A stretch of DNA of 64,000 nucleotides, taken from an uncultured Hymenobacter sp. (GTDB lineage Bacteria; Bacteroidota; Bacteroidia; Cytophagales; Hymenobacteraceae). Location of the stretch: positions 1 to 64,000 of the forward strand of contig CAJYPK010000028.1 of the NCBI GenBank assembly GCA_913776615.1. The letters are read 5' to 3'. A program made the position numbers and the translations under genes. Under the pieces are notes generated by a model. The model made no database searches, was not told the DNA's origin, and saw nothing but the letters and a program-made list of their open reading frames with translations. Shown here one piece after another: positions 25,440 through 33,407 of this stretch (position 1 is its first letter; every line of letters begins with the position of its first letter).

Positions 25440-27659
25440 TTAGCTGCCTAGTTCCAGCTGGTTTTTAACGAGTTCGTAGTAGCGGCCGCGCTTGGCCGTG
25501 AGCGTGGCGTGGTCGCCTATTTCCACCACTTCGCCCTGTTCGAGCACCACTATCTGGTCGGCGTGTTTTACCGTGCTCAGGCGGTGGGCAATCACGACCA
25601 CGGTGCGCTGCTGAAAGAAGCGCTCCAGGTTGTTGATGATTATCCGCTCGTTGTTGGCATCGAGCGCGCTGGTGGCCTCATCCAAAAAAATAAACTGCGG
25701 ATTTTTGTACACCGCGCGGGCAATGAGCATGCGCTGGCGCTGCCCGCCGCTAATCCCGTTGCCCGACGCCCCGATTTTAGTGGCCAGGCCCAGCGGGAGG
25801 GCGGCGACGGTCGCGGTCAGGTTGGCGGTGCGCAGCGCCGTAGCCAGCTGCTCATCGTCAATATCGTCTTGGATACCAATATTATGGGCAATGGTGTCGG
25901 AGAAAATAAAGCCGTCCTGCATCACGCTGCCGCACTGCGTGCGCCACCACTGCGGCGATACCGTGGTCAGCGGCGTCGATCCTACGCTGATGCTTCCCGC
26001 CACGGGGTCGTAAAAGCGCAGCAGCAGCTTCATCAGGGTGGTTTTGCCACTGCCGCTGCTGCCTACTATCGCCGTCACCTTGCCAAATGGAATGGTCAGG
26101 CTGACGTCTTTCAGCACGTAGGCCGAGTCGGGGCCTTCGTATTGAAACGATACCTTGTCGAGCACCAGGCCCGCGCCGGTCGGGGGCGCGGCGTGCAGGA
26201 GCGCCACTTCCTTGTCGAGGCGCACATCGGTGGGCTTCTCCTCGTCGTCCTGGTGCTGAATTTCGCCGAGCCGGTCGATGCTGATGCGGGCATCCTGGGC
26301 GCTGCGAAAAAAGCCGAGCAGCTGGTCGATGGGCGCGTTCATCTGCCCCGTGATGTAGGAGATGCTCAGCATCATCCCCAGCGAAAGGGTGCCGTGAATA
26401 ACCTCCTGGGCCGCCACGAACGTGATGAGAATGTTCTTGAGCTGCGTCGAGAGATTAACCCCGATCAACTGGTACTGCTCCAGGGCCATGCTGCGAATGC
26501 TCACCTTAAACAGGCGCGCCTGCACGCGCTCCCAGCCCCAGCGCTTGTTGGTTTCGCTGTTGTTGAGCTTGATTTCCTGCATCCCGGTAATAATCTCGTA
26601 CAGATTATTCTGATTGGCGCTTTGCTGCTGAAAGCGCGCGTAGTCGAGGTCGCGCCGCTTGGCCAGGAATAATAAAATCCACCCCACCGACAGGAGCGAG
26701 CCCACCAGAAAAATCGCCAGGATCTTCAGGCTGTAAATGGCCAGCACGATGGAAAAAACCACCAGGTTCAGCAGCGAAAAGAGCGTGTTGAGCGTGGTCG
26801 CCGTCAGAAACTGCTCGATGCGGTGGTGGTCCTGAATGCGCTGGGTAATGTCGCCCACCATCTTGCTGTCGAAGAAGCGGATGGGCAGCCGCATGAGCTT
26901 GATGAGGAAGTCGGAAATAATCGCGATGTTCACCCGCGTATTCATGTGCAGCAGCAGCCAGCCCCGCACCATTTCGATGGCCGCGCTGCCGAGAAACAGA
27001 AAAAGCTGCGCGAACAAAATCAGGTAGGTAAACCCGATATTCTGCTGGTTAATACCGAAGTCAATCAGGCTCTGGGTCAAAAACGGAAACAGCAGGGAGA
27101 GCACGCTGCCCACCACCATGCCCAGCAGAATTTGAAAAACGTAGCGCTTGTACGGACTCAGGTAGGAAAGAAAAAACGCGAGGCTCGACCGGCTTTCCGA
27201 TTCTCCTTCCTGGGTAAAAAAAGCCGGGGACGGCTCCAGCATCAGCACGAAGCCCCGCTCGTCTTCGGCCGAGGCCCAGCTTTTCAAAAAGGCTTCCCGG
27301 GTGAGGGTGCGCTCGCCGTGGGCGGGGTCCACGACCGTAATGCGACTGCTTTTTTTCGTGGCGTCGTATTCCTGCGGGGGCAGCACCACGAAGTGGTTCT
27401 GGTTCCAGTGCAGAATGCACGGGAGCTTGGCTTCCTGGTCGAGCTGCTCGAACGTAATTTTTGCTCCCACCGAGCGGAAGCCAATGTGCTCGCTGGCTTC
27501 CCCGATCCCCTGCATACTCACCCCCTCCCGGCTGATGTGGGCAGCTTCCCGCAGGCTTTTAAGGGAATAGTGCTTGCCGTAAAACTTGGCAATCATGCGC
27601 AGGCAGGTCGGCCCGCAATCCATCTGGTCGAATTGCTTATAGACGGGAAAACTCTTCAT
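25440..27659 (-). CDS. Peptidase-containing ABC exporter (C39, PCAT type)
   Basis: Bifunctional inner-membrane protein that cuts the leader after GG and exports the core peptide. The 739-aa protein has an N-terminal C39 peptidase with the complete triad: Cys15 (QMDCGPTCL), His89 (HWNQNHFVVL) and Asp111 (VVDPAHGER). Six membrane helices span about 165-440. The nucleotide-binding domain has Walker A GSSGSGKTTLMKLLLRF, signature ISGGQRQRMLIARAVY, Walker B FIFLDEATSALD and the switch His in IAHRLSTVKHADQ. Length is typical of PCATs. It would act on the two double-glycine precursors at 29550 and 29840. Confidence 0.96.
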   Translation of the reverse strand: MKSFPVYKQFDQMDCGPTCLRMIAKFYGKHYSLKSLREAAHISREGVSMQGIGEASEHIGFRSVGAKITFEQLDQEAKLPCILHWNQNHFVVLPPQEYDATKKSSRITVVDPAHGERTLTREAFLKSWASAEDERGFVLMLEPSPAFFTQEGESESRSSLAFFLSYLSPYKRYVFQILLGMVVGSVLSLLFPFLTQSLIDFGINQQNIGFTYLILFAQLFLFLGSAAIEMVRGWLLLHMNTRVNIAIISDFLIKLMRLPIRFFDSKMVGDITQRIQDHHRIEQFLTATTLNTLFSLLNLVVFSIVLAIYSLKILAIFLVGSLLSVGWILLFLAKRRDLDYARFQQQSANQNNLYEIITGMQEIKLNNSETNKRWGWERVQARLFKVSIRSMALEQYQLIGVNLSTQLKNILITFVAAQEVIHGTLSLGMMLSISYITGQMNAPIDQLLGFFRSAQDARISIDRLGEIQHQDDEEKPTDVRLDKEVALLHAAPPTGAGLVLDKVSFQYEGPDSAYVLKDVSLTIPFGKVTAIVGSSGSGKTTLMKLLLRFYDPVAGSISVGSTPLTTVSPQWWRTQCGSVMQDGFIFSDTIAHNIGIQDDIDDEQLATALRTANLTATVAALPLGLATKIGASGNGISGGQRQRMLIARAVYKNPQFIFLDEATSALDANNERIIINNLERFFQQRTVVVIAHRLSTVKHADQIVVLEQGEVVEIGDHATLTAKRGRYYELVKNQLELGS

Positions 27660-27691
27660 GTACGATAGAGGGCAATGCGTTAATCCAAAAG

Positions 27692-29269
27692 CTATAGCAC
27701 ATGCTTTAGCATCCCCAGCTCGTAGGCATCCGGCAGCTGGTAGCCGTCGATAATAATGGTGGGGGTAAGCTCAATGCTTTGGGCGGCGCACCAGTGCTGC
27801 TGCCGGGCCAGCAGCGCGTGCGCCGCTGCGGTTGGCTGGGCAGGGTAGCGCCGCTGCCAGGCCGGGTAGTCGCTGGCCTGGTACCACGCGTGCAGGGCCT
27901 GTTGCACGGTGTCGGCCGGTTCGCGCTGGGCCATGGCCAGCAGCGTGCTGGCGACCTGCCCCGCCACTTCGTCCTGCTGCGCATCCACCGCGAAAATCAG
28001 GCGCACCTGCACGTCGGTACGGGCCGCCAGCAAGTCGTCGAGGGCTTGGTGAGCCCGGGCGCACGGCCCACAGGTGGGGTTAGAGATAATGGTGAGCAGG
28101 TGCTCGGCCTGGGGCGGTCCCAGCGCGATGGCAATGGCCGGGTCGGGCGCCGGGTAAGGGGGTTGCTGAAGCAGCAAGGAGCTGAATAGCGCTTTGTTGC
28201 GCTCGAAAGCCTGGAGCCGTTGCGTAAGCTGGGGAGCCAGCGTACCGGCCGTAAAATAGGGTTTGAAAAAAAACCACCCGACGACCGGGGCGAGCAGCGC
28301 GCCCGCCAGCGGCCAGCTGGCTAGCCCCAGCCCGCCGGCGGCCCCGGCGGGGGCCGGCCAGGCGATGAAGGTCAACAGCTCGGCGTAAAAAAGCACGAGC
28401 AGGGTGCAGCACAGCAGGCACCACTGCCGAATTACTTTAGCCTGATAATAAAGGGAATATGCGGAAAAGCAAACGCAGGCTACGTTCAGCGCCCGCAGGG
28501 CCAGCCACGTCCCGCTCACGTGCGGGAGCAGCAACGCCAGGCCCGTCCCCGCAAAGTAGAAAAAGCCTAGCTCTGCCCAGCTAAGTAGCCCGCCCGCCAG
28601 CGTGGCACCGGGCGAGGCCAATACGGCGGTGCAGTCGGTACCGCTCCGGTGGCACCACTTTTCGAGCTGCTTGCTACGCTGCCCGAAGCGCTGGGTGAGT
28701 AGCGCACAGGCCACTGCTACGCCACTCAGCTTCAGGGCCAGCAACAAGCCGAGCGGCAGGTGCAGCCACCGCTGCGCCCCCGTGAGCAGCAGGGCGCTGC
28801 CCAGCAAAAGCAGCAGGCCGGCCACCAGCAGGGGCTGCCGCACTTGTTGCCCTAGTTCCTGAATGCGCTTCGTGGAGTAGGCCGGTTCCCCCGCGTCGTC
28901 GCTCGGCTCCAGCACCAGCACCGTGCCGGCGTAGCGTTGCCGGAAATCGACCAGCTTGATGCGTTGGTTGCGCTCGTACTCCTTAACCAGCGTCAGGGCG
29001 TCTTCCGTGACATCCGTAACGAAGCCAAACTGGCCCCCATACTCGGTGAGGCGTACCAGGAAAGGCAGCGGGAGCTGATCAAAGCTCTCGATGTCAACGG
29101 CGTAGGCCGCATTTTTAATTTTCCATTTCGACAAGGCCTCGCTCAGCGCCAGCAGGCTGGCCGGGCTTTCGTGCTCAGCCAGCGCCCGCCGAATACTTTG
29201 CTTGGTAATGGGTAAGTCTAAATAATCGAGCAGCCGGATCGTAGTAGCCGTAATGTTGTTTTCGATCAT
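27692..29269 (-). CDS. VKOR-DsbA-like fusion with degenerate C39-like N-terminal domain
   Basis: Membrane enzyme that would make disulfide bonds in the exported peptide. Start at the ATG at 29269 (525 aa); upstream in-frame codons read into the terminator region. Residues 1-125 align by pattern with a C39 peptidase domain but lack the catalytic Cys and His (LPLPFLVRLTEYGGQFGFV replaces the His strand), so it is probably a leader-binding module. Residues about 145-310 are a VKOR domain with membrane helices, Cys206/Cys213 (KWCHRSGTDC) and the active CLLC at 284-287. Residues about 340-525 are a thioredoxin/DsbA-like domain with CGPC at 400-403 and TPTIIIDGYQLPD (cis-Pro). Thirty-two bases upstream of the C39 exporter gene. 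Confidence 0.9.
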   Translation of the reverse strand: MIENNITATTIRLLDYLDLPITKQSIRRALAEHESPASLLALSEALSKWKIKNAAYAVDIESFDQLPLPFLVRLTEYGGQFGFVTDVTEDALTLVKEYERNQRIKLVDFRQRYAGTVLVLEPSDDAGEPAYSTKRIQELGQQVRQPLLVAGLLLLLGSALLLTGAQRWLHLPLGLLLALKLSGVAVACALLTQRFGQRSKQLEKWCHRSGTDCTAVLASPGATLAGGLLSWAELGFFYFAGTGLALLLPHVSGTWLALRALNVACVCFSAYSLYYQAKVIRQWCLLCCTLLVLFYAELLTFIAWPAPAGAAGGLGLASWPLAGALLAPVVGWFFFKPYFTAGTLAPQLTQRLQAFERNKALFSSLLLQQPPYPAPDPAIAIALGPPQAEHLLTIISNPTCGPCARAHQALDDLLAARTDVQVRLIFAVDAQQDEVAGQVASTLLAMAQREPADTVQQALHAWYQASDYPAWQRRYPAQPTAAAHALLARQQHWCAAQSIELTPTIIIDGYQLPDAYELGMLKHVL

Positions 29270-29381
29270 GACGGGAATTCTCTGAGCGCGTGCAGTGGAT
29301 TGCCTGGAATAACCATACTGCACAGGCTGCTTATAAATAAGCTGATAAAATCTGCCGTGGTGCAACTAATTTCTGTAAATA

Positions 29382-29416
29382 AAACAGGGAGTACAAGCTG
29401 AATGTACTCCCTGTTT
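29382..29416 (-). terminator. Terminator/attenuator after the precursor genes
   Basis: Perfect 14-bp stem (AAACAGGGAGTACA 29382-29395 with 29403-29416) and 7-base loop; on the minus strand it is followed by TTATTTAC. It lies between the two precursor genes and the VKOR gene, so precursor mRNA can be made in excess with limited read-through into the enzyme genes. Confidence 0.8.
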
Positions 29417-29549
29417 AGTAACGATTGTTGAGCTAGCCAACGCGCTGGTGCAATACCCTGCTAGTTGCTACGACATAAACCGTAGTAGCTAATAGGAAAA
29501 ACACCGGCGTTGCAACTCTCTGAGTCATTGCTACTCGCTTAGGCAATGC

Positions 29550-29714
29550 CTAGCAGGCAGAAATACAAGAGTTGACGTTGTTGTAGCTGCCAACGTAGCT
29601 GCCATTGCAATAGCAGGTGAAATCACCACCTTTAATAGCCTGCATCTCAACTTTATTGAGAGCAACTTTATTGGCCAGCGAATCGAGGCTGAAACGGTTG
29701 TTTACTTTTTTCAT
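29550..29714 (-). CDS. RiPP precursor peptide, copy 1 (double-glycine leader)
   Basis: A 54-codon gene. The leader, 30 residues, runs MKKVNNRFSLDSLANKVALN then KVEMQAIKGG and fits the Bacteroidota natural-product leader pattern (LNK.EM..IKGG). Cleavage after GG30 leaves a 24-residue core starting DFTCYCNGSYVGSY and ending NNVNSCISAC. The core has cysteines at core positions 4, 6, 20 and 24, a GSY-V-GSY repeat, many Ser/Tyr/Asn and only one charge (Asp1). The protein is identical to copy 2 at 29840. Followed by a terminator at 29382 and, on the same strand, by a C39 exporter that would cut at GG. The mature structure is inferred. Confidence 0.93.
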   Translation of the reverse strand: MKKVNNRFSLDSLANKVALNKVEMQAIKGGDFTCYCNGSYVGSYNNVNSCISAC

Positions 29715-29839
29715 GGGCTACCACAGTTTGTGAGTTAAAACGTGGCCGAAAAGAATGAGGTGGTTAGGAAAAGGAAGAAGCGAAAACAAGGGGGCGTTGC
29801 TGCCCTGATTGTGCTTTCGTTTACTTAAGGAACTGCTGT

Positions 29840-30004
29840 CTAGCAGGCAGAAATACAGGAGTTGACGTTGTTGTAGCTGCCAACGTAGCTGCCGTTGCAA
29901 TAGCAAGTGAAATCGCCGCCTTTAATGGCCTGCATTTCCACTTTGTTGAGGGCGACTTTATTAGCCAGCGAATCGAGGCTAAAGCGGTTATTTACCTTTT
30001 TCAT
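29840..30004 (-). CDS. RiPP precursor peptide, copy 2 (identical protein)
   Basis: Second 54-codon gene, 125 bases upstream of copy 1 on the same strand. All 54 residues are identical to copy 1 although 16 codons differ, each by a silent third-position change. The 5' flanks also match in part (AAACTGTGG and GGCCACGTTTTAA before each start), so gene and leader region were duplicated together. The core again carries four Cys and starts with Asp after GG. It is the first gene of the cluster; no regulator gene is adjacent. Confidence 0.93.
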   Translation of the reverse strand: MKKVNNRFSLDSLANKVALNKVEMQAIKGGDFTCYCNGSYVGSYNNVNSCISAC

Positions 30005-30585
30005 AAAACTGCCACAGTTTATACATTAAAACGTGGCCAAAAATTTTAGTGGTTGGGTACATTGTAAAAGTAGCGGCCCGAATTAGCGAGGTAAAGGAAG
30101 AAGTGAGCAGGGACGCGGGAAAATAAGGGATGTGCAAAACAGGTTAAAATCCAAGAAAAAGGACCTTATATTCTATTGAGGTAAGATAAGCTCGGGTATT
30201 ATAAAATTGTAACTATTTGAAGTAAATAAGCTTATTTTAGGAATGGTAATTAATAAGCAGCCGGAAGAGTGTGACTTTTTATCCTGGCTAATTTGAGTTT
30301 TAAGCGAACTAGCGACTGCGGCAGCTGGGCAGCGGGCCGGTAGTGCTGTGCATGGCTGTACATGGGCATCAAGGCAGTAGGGGAGGTTTTGGCCCAGGCT
30401 GAATGGTAGGGGTATCGGGCCGGAACAGGTAGGGTGCCGGCCTTGCGCAAGGGCTTTTCCTGGCGGCCGCGGGGCGGGAGCCGGGGCCAGCCAGACGCCG
30501 GACGGTGTAAATGTGCCCGCCCGGCCCGAACTTCGGGGCCGCCGGGCCAGCTGCCGTGGGGCAGCGTGCCGGCCTTCGCTTTATT
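30005..30585. other. Divergent intergenic region upstream of the RiPP precursors
   Basis: About 580 bases. The left 250 bases are AT-rich and must carry the promoter of the precursor genes; the closest -7-like match on the minus strand is TACTTTTA at 30065-30072 (last base off consensus). The right half is GC-rich and includes the 5' region of the PLC-like gene. Short open frames here lack any protein-like features. Confidence 0.5.
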
Positions 30586-31779
30586 ATGAAAAAAATCCTA
30601 CTGAGCCTGGGGCTGGCGGCCGTGCTGCTGGGGCCGGCGGCCCCGGCGGCCAATGCCTGGGGCATCCTCGGGCACCGCGTGATTACGCAGGTGGCCATCT
30701 ACCAATTGCCGGCCAGTATGCAGGCCTTCTACTTCCGGCACATGGCCGAGCTGGTGCGCCTGAGTACCGCCCCCGACGACCGCCGCGCCAAGAACCCCGC
30801 CGAGGCCGCCCGACACTTTATCCGCATGGACCACTACTCTGAGGATAACCCCTTTGCGAAAGTGCCGCGCACCTATGAGGAGGCGGCCGAAAAGTTCTCG
30901 GCCGATACGCTCAACAAGTACGGCACCGCGCCCTGGACGGTAATGGATACCAAGCAGCGCCTGGTGGAAGCCTTTCAGCAGCACGATTCCACGGCCATCA
31001 TTAAGTACTCGGCCGAGCTGAGCCACTACGCTGCCGATACTTTCGTGCCGCTGCACACTACCGTCAACTACGACGGCCAGCTCTCGGGCCAGACCGGCCT
31101 GTATAATCTTTGGGAAAGCCAGTTGCCCGAGCGCTTCCTCAAAGATTACAAGTTGAACGGCGAGGATGGCAAGGCGCTGAAAGACCCGCTGGCGGCCATT
31201 TGGGGCGTCATTCAGGGCAGCTACGGCTTCCTCACCGCCACCTACGACCTGGAGGCCAAAATCTCTAAAAGCTTCACCCCCCAAACCAAGTATACCTACG
31301 CCCACCGCTTCGGCCACACCCAGCGCCGCTACTCCGACGCCTTCGCCGACGCCTACGAGAAGGAAGTAGGGGGCATGGTGGCCTTCCGCCTCAAGGGGGC
31401 CTCGCCGATGGTTGCCTCGCTGTGGCTCACCGCCTGGCAGGAGGCCGGCCGTCCTAACCTCGACGCGCTCATGGTGCCCGCCAAGCTTAATAAAGACGAA
31501 AAAGATCAGCTGGCTACCCAGCTCAGGGCCTGGAAAGAGAATGCGCTATTCAAGGAACAGCTGCTGATAGCCCAGCAAAAAGAGAAAAAAGTCATCGCCG
31601 CCGACGATATCCAGGCCGTTGAGGGCGAGGCCGCCCCGCCGCCCCCGCCCGAGCCCGAGGCCCCGGCTACTACCGACGCGCCGGCCGCCCCCGCGCCGGC
31701 TACCAAGCTGAAGGTGAAAACCAAAGGTGCCATCGGCACCGACAAGCAAAAGACCAAGCCCTCCGGCGCTAGCTGGTAA
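30586..31779 (+). CDS. Zinc-dependent phospholipase C / S1-P1 nuclease-fold exported protein
   Basis: Secreted hydrolase of the PLC/S1-P1 fold with a trinuclear zinc site; substrate (phospholipid or nucleic acid) not certain. The ATG at 30586 gives signal peptide MKKILLSLGLAAVLLGPAAP ending near NAWG, so the mature protein would start with the ligand Trp, as usual for the fold. Visible ligands: WGILGHRVITQ, HFIRMDHYSED, SAELSHYAADTFVPLHTTVN and YNLWESQLPE. The C-terminal 90 residues are a Glu/Pro/Ala-rich then Lys-rich tail (EGEAAPPPPPEPEAPATTDA), probably disordered. The total, 397 aa, is longer than the catalytic fold needs. Confidence 0.85.
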   Translation: MKKILLSLGLAAVLLGPAAPAANAWGILGHRVITQVAIYQLPASMQAFYFRHMAELVRLSTAPDDRRAKNPAEAARHFIRMDHYSEDNPFAKVPRTYEEAAEKFSADTLNKYGTAPWTVMDTKQRLVEAFQQHDSTAIIKYSAELSHYAADTFVPLHTTVNYDGQLSGQTGLYNLWESQLPERFLKDYKLNGEDGKALKDPLAAIWGVIQGSYGFLTATYDLEAKISKSFTPQTKYTYAHRFGHTQRRYSDAFADAYEKEVGGMVAFRLKGASPMVASLWLTAWQEAGRPNLDALMVPAKLNKDEKDQLATQLRAWKENALFKEQLLIAQQKEKKVIAADDIQAVEGEAAPPPPPEPEAPATTDAPAAPAPATKLKVKTKGAIGTDKQKTKPSGASW

Positions 31780-31812
31780 GGTGCGCCCGGCCCGGCCGCG
31801 AAAACTAGCTGC

Positions 31813-31846
31813 GAAGACTACAAGGGTGCCCACCTTTGTAGTCTTT
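31813..31846. terminator. Stem-loop between the PLC-like and cyclophilin genes
   Basis: CGAAGACTACAAGG pairs with CCTTTGTAGTCTTTCG around a 7-base loop. No long T-tract; probable terminator of the upstream gene or 5' UTR structure of the next. Confidence 0.55.
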
Positions 31847-31885
31847 CGCGTTTAGTCCTTTTTGGTCAAAGCTCTTTTCTCTTCC

Positions 31886-32635
31886 ATGCTGAATCTGGTA
31901 ACCAAACTAGTTGTGCCGGCCGCGCTGCTCGGCCTGCTGGCGGCCTGCGGCCCCGCCGACCAGCCCGCCGCCACTGCCCCGCCCCCCAAGCCCAAACCAC
32001 CCGGCCCCGACATCGCGGCCCTTACCGACAGCACCGCGCCGGCCGCGCTGCTGGCCTACGGCCGTCAATATCCCGGCTCGGAAGTGTTATTCAAAACCCG
32101 GCTGGGCAACATCCGGGTGCGTCTCTTCGACGATACGCCCATCCACAAGGCCAATTTCTTGCTGCTGACCCGGCGCGGGGTATTCGATGAAACCGTCTTC
32201 AACCGCGTGGTGAAGGGCTTTGCCGTGCAGGGTGGCCAAACGAGCGGGGTGCGCAGCATTCACCTGCGCCGCTACCGCCTGCCCCCCGAGTTCCGGCCCC
32301 AGCACTTCCACGTGAAGGGCGCGCTGGGCATGGCCCGCTACGACGACGATAAAAACCCCGGCCACCTGTCGTCCAATACCGATTTTTACTTCGTGGTGGG
32401 CGAAAAGCTCACGCCCTACCAGAGCCGCGCCGCCGCCGGTCGGCCCCTCACCCCGGCCCAGGTGCAGGCCTACGCCACCAAGGGCGGCGTACCCTCGCTC
32501 GATGGCAAGTACACCGTTTTTGGGGAAGTAATCGAGGGGCAGGACGTGGTCGATAAAATCAACCAGGTGAAAGTGGATCCCCAGGACAAGTGGCCCATCG
32601 AAGACGTGGCCATGAAAGTGGAAGTAGTAAAATAA
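31886..32635 (+). CDS. Cyclophilin-type peptidyl-prolyl isomerase, lipoprotein
   Basis: Envelope prolyl isomerase. Starting at the ATG at 31886 gives 249 aa with a lipoprotein signal MLNLVTKLVVPAALLGLLAAC (lipobox LLAAC, Cys at residue 21), then a Pro-rich linker. The cyclophilin domain (about 70-249) shows LFKTRLGNIRVRLFDDTPIHK, ETVFNRVVKGFAVQGG, GALGMARYDDDKNPGHLSSN and FGEVIEGQDVVDKINQV. The usual S-Q-F/FF signature residues are modified (NTDFYFVVGE), as in many Bacteroidota cyclophilins. A 17-bp stem-loop follows. Confidence 0.92.
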   Translation: MLNLVTKLVVPAALLGLLAACGPADQPAATAPPPKPKPPGPDIAALTDSTAPAALLAYGRQYPGSEVLFKTRLGNIRVRLFDDTPIHKANFLLLTRRGVFDETVFNRVVKGFAVQGGQTSGVRSIHLRRYRLPPEFRPQHFHVKGALGMARYDDDKNPGHLSSNTDFYFVVGEKLTPYQSRAAAGRPLTPAQVQAYATKGGVPSLDGKYTVFGEVIEGQDVVDKINQVKVDPQDKWPIEDVAMKVEVVK

Positions 32636-32643
32636 GCTAGCCC

Positions 32644-32690
32644 GTGGGCAGCTCGGCGCACCAGGCTCAGCCGTGCGCCGAGCTGCCCAC
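32644..32690. terminator. Convergent terminator hairpin
   Basis: GTGGGCAGCTCGGCGCA (32644-32660) pairs perfectly with 32674-32690. It lies between the convergent cyclophilin and cinA-like genes and overlaps the last eight codons of the latter. Confidence 0.75.
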
Positions 32691-33221
32691 ATGCTGCTGG
32701 GCCGCGTCGTGCTTGGCCATGGGCTGGAGGCGGTTGAGCAGTTCGGTGAGCTGCTGATAAATGTAATCGGCCGCCTGCTGGCGCATGGTGCTGGCCTCGC
32801 CCTTGAGCAACACCCGGTACTCATGGGCGTGGCCGTCGAGCAGAATGGTGACGAAAACGGTGCCCACCGGCTTGTCGGGCGTGGCCGAGGGGCCGGGACC
32901 GCAGAGCCCGGTTACGGCCACGCACACGTCGGCCTCGGGCAGGCGCTCGTGCAGGCCCATGGCCATTTCGTTGGTAGTCTGCTGGCTTTCGGCCGAATAC
33001 AGCTCGATGGTTTGCGGGCGCACGCCCAGCAGCTGTTGCTTGGCCAGCGCGTGGTAAGTCACCACCGAGCCCAGCAGCACGTCGCTCACGCCCTCGGCCG
33101 GGGCCAGCTGCGCGGCCACTAGGCCGCAGGTGCAGCTTTCGGCCAGCGCCAGCGTAAGCTTGTACTGCAAAAAGAGCTTGACGAGCGGCGTGCAATCGGC
33201 GGAAAAGGGTGCGGTTTTCAT
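32667..33221 (-). CDS. CinA C-terminal-domain protein (nicotinamide-nucleotide amidase-like)
   Basis: Stand-alone PncC-type domain that would hydrolyse NMN to nicotinate mononucleotide in NAD salvage. The 184-aa protein has the family landmarks LALAESCTCGLVAAQL, GSVVTYHALAKQQLLGV, EMAMGLHERLPEADVCVAVTG and PVGTVFVTI. In most members the first motif reads AESCTGG; here the first glycine is Cys, which sits beside the catalytic Ser, so activity may be altered. The C terminus (HVGSSAHG) is encoded within the terminator hairpin. The full-length CinA N-terminal domain is absent, as in many bacteria. Confidence 0.88.
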   Translation of the reverse strand: MKTAPFSADCTPLVKLFLQYKLTLALAESCTCGLVAAQLAPAEGVSDVLLGSVVTYHALAKQQLLGVRPQTIELYSAESQQTTNEMAMGLHERLPEADVCVAVTGLCGPGPSATPDKPVGTVFVTILLDGHAHEYRVLLKGEASTMRQQAADYIYQQLTELLNRLQPMAKHDAAQQHVGSSAHG

Positions 33222-33343
33222 GGGGAGCGGTGGGAGCGGGTAGGGAGGTAGGAGGCCGAAGCTACGTATGTTGCGGGCGTCGGTGTTGCCACTGTCGAGG
33301 TCGGCTAAGGCGGACGGCGGGCGGCGTTTCGCGGCCCACGCCC

Positions 33344-33351
33344 TACGTTTG
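33344..33351 (+). promoter_or_regulatory. Putative -7 element of the ACBP gene
   Basis: TACGTTTG matches TAnnTTTG and lies 57 bases before the ATG at 33408. No good -33 partner. Confidence 0.5.
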
Positions 33352-33407
33352 TGTTTATAAGGGCCGGGGTATTCTTCGGCTTACTATTTTTCAATCTCCG
33401 CGCTTTT

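Noticed and set aside
18356..30004. Lasso-peptide cluster
   Set aside because: There is an asparagine-synthetase homologue and possible RRE domains, but no B2-type transglutaminase-like protease, the leader ends in GG with a C39 exporter, and the core has no acid at position 7-9.
18356..30004. Lanthipeptide cluster
   Set aside because: No LanB, LanC, LanM or related dehydratase/cyclase is present, although the leader type is shared with Bacteroidota lanthipeptides.
30250..30450. Small minus-strand frame between the RiPP precursors and the PLC-like gene
   Set aside because: No leader or core features, odd composition and no repeat of the precursor pattern; not a third precursor.
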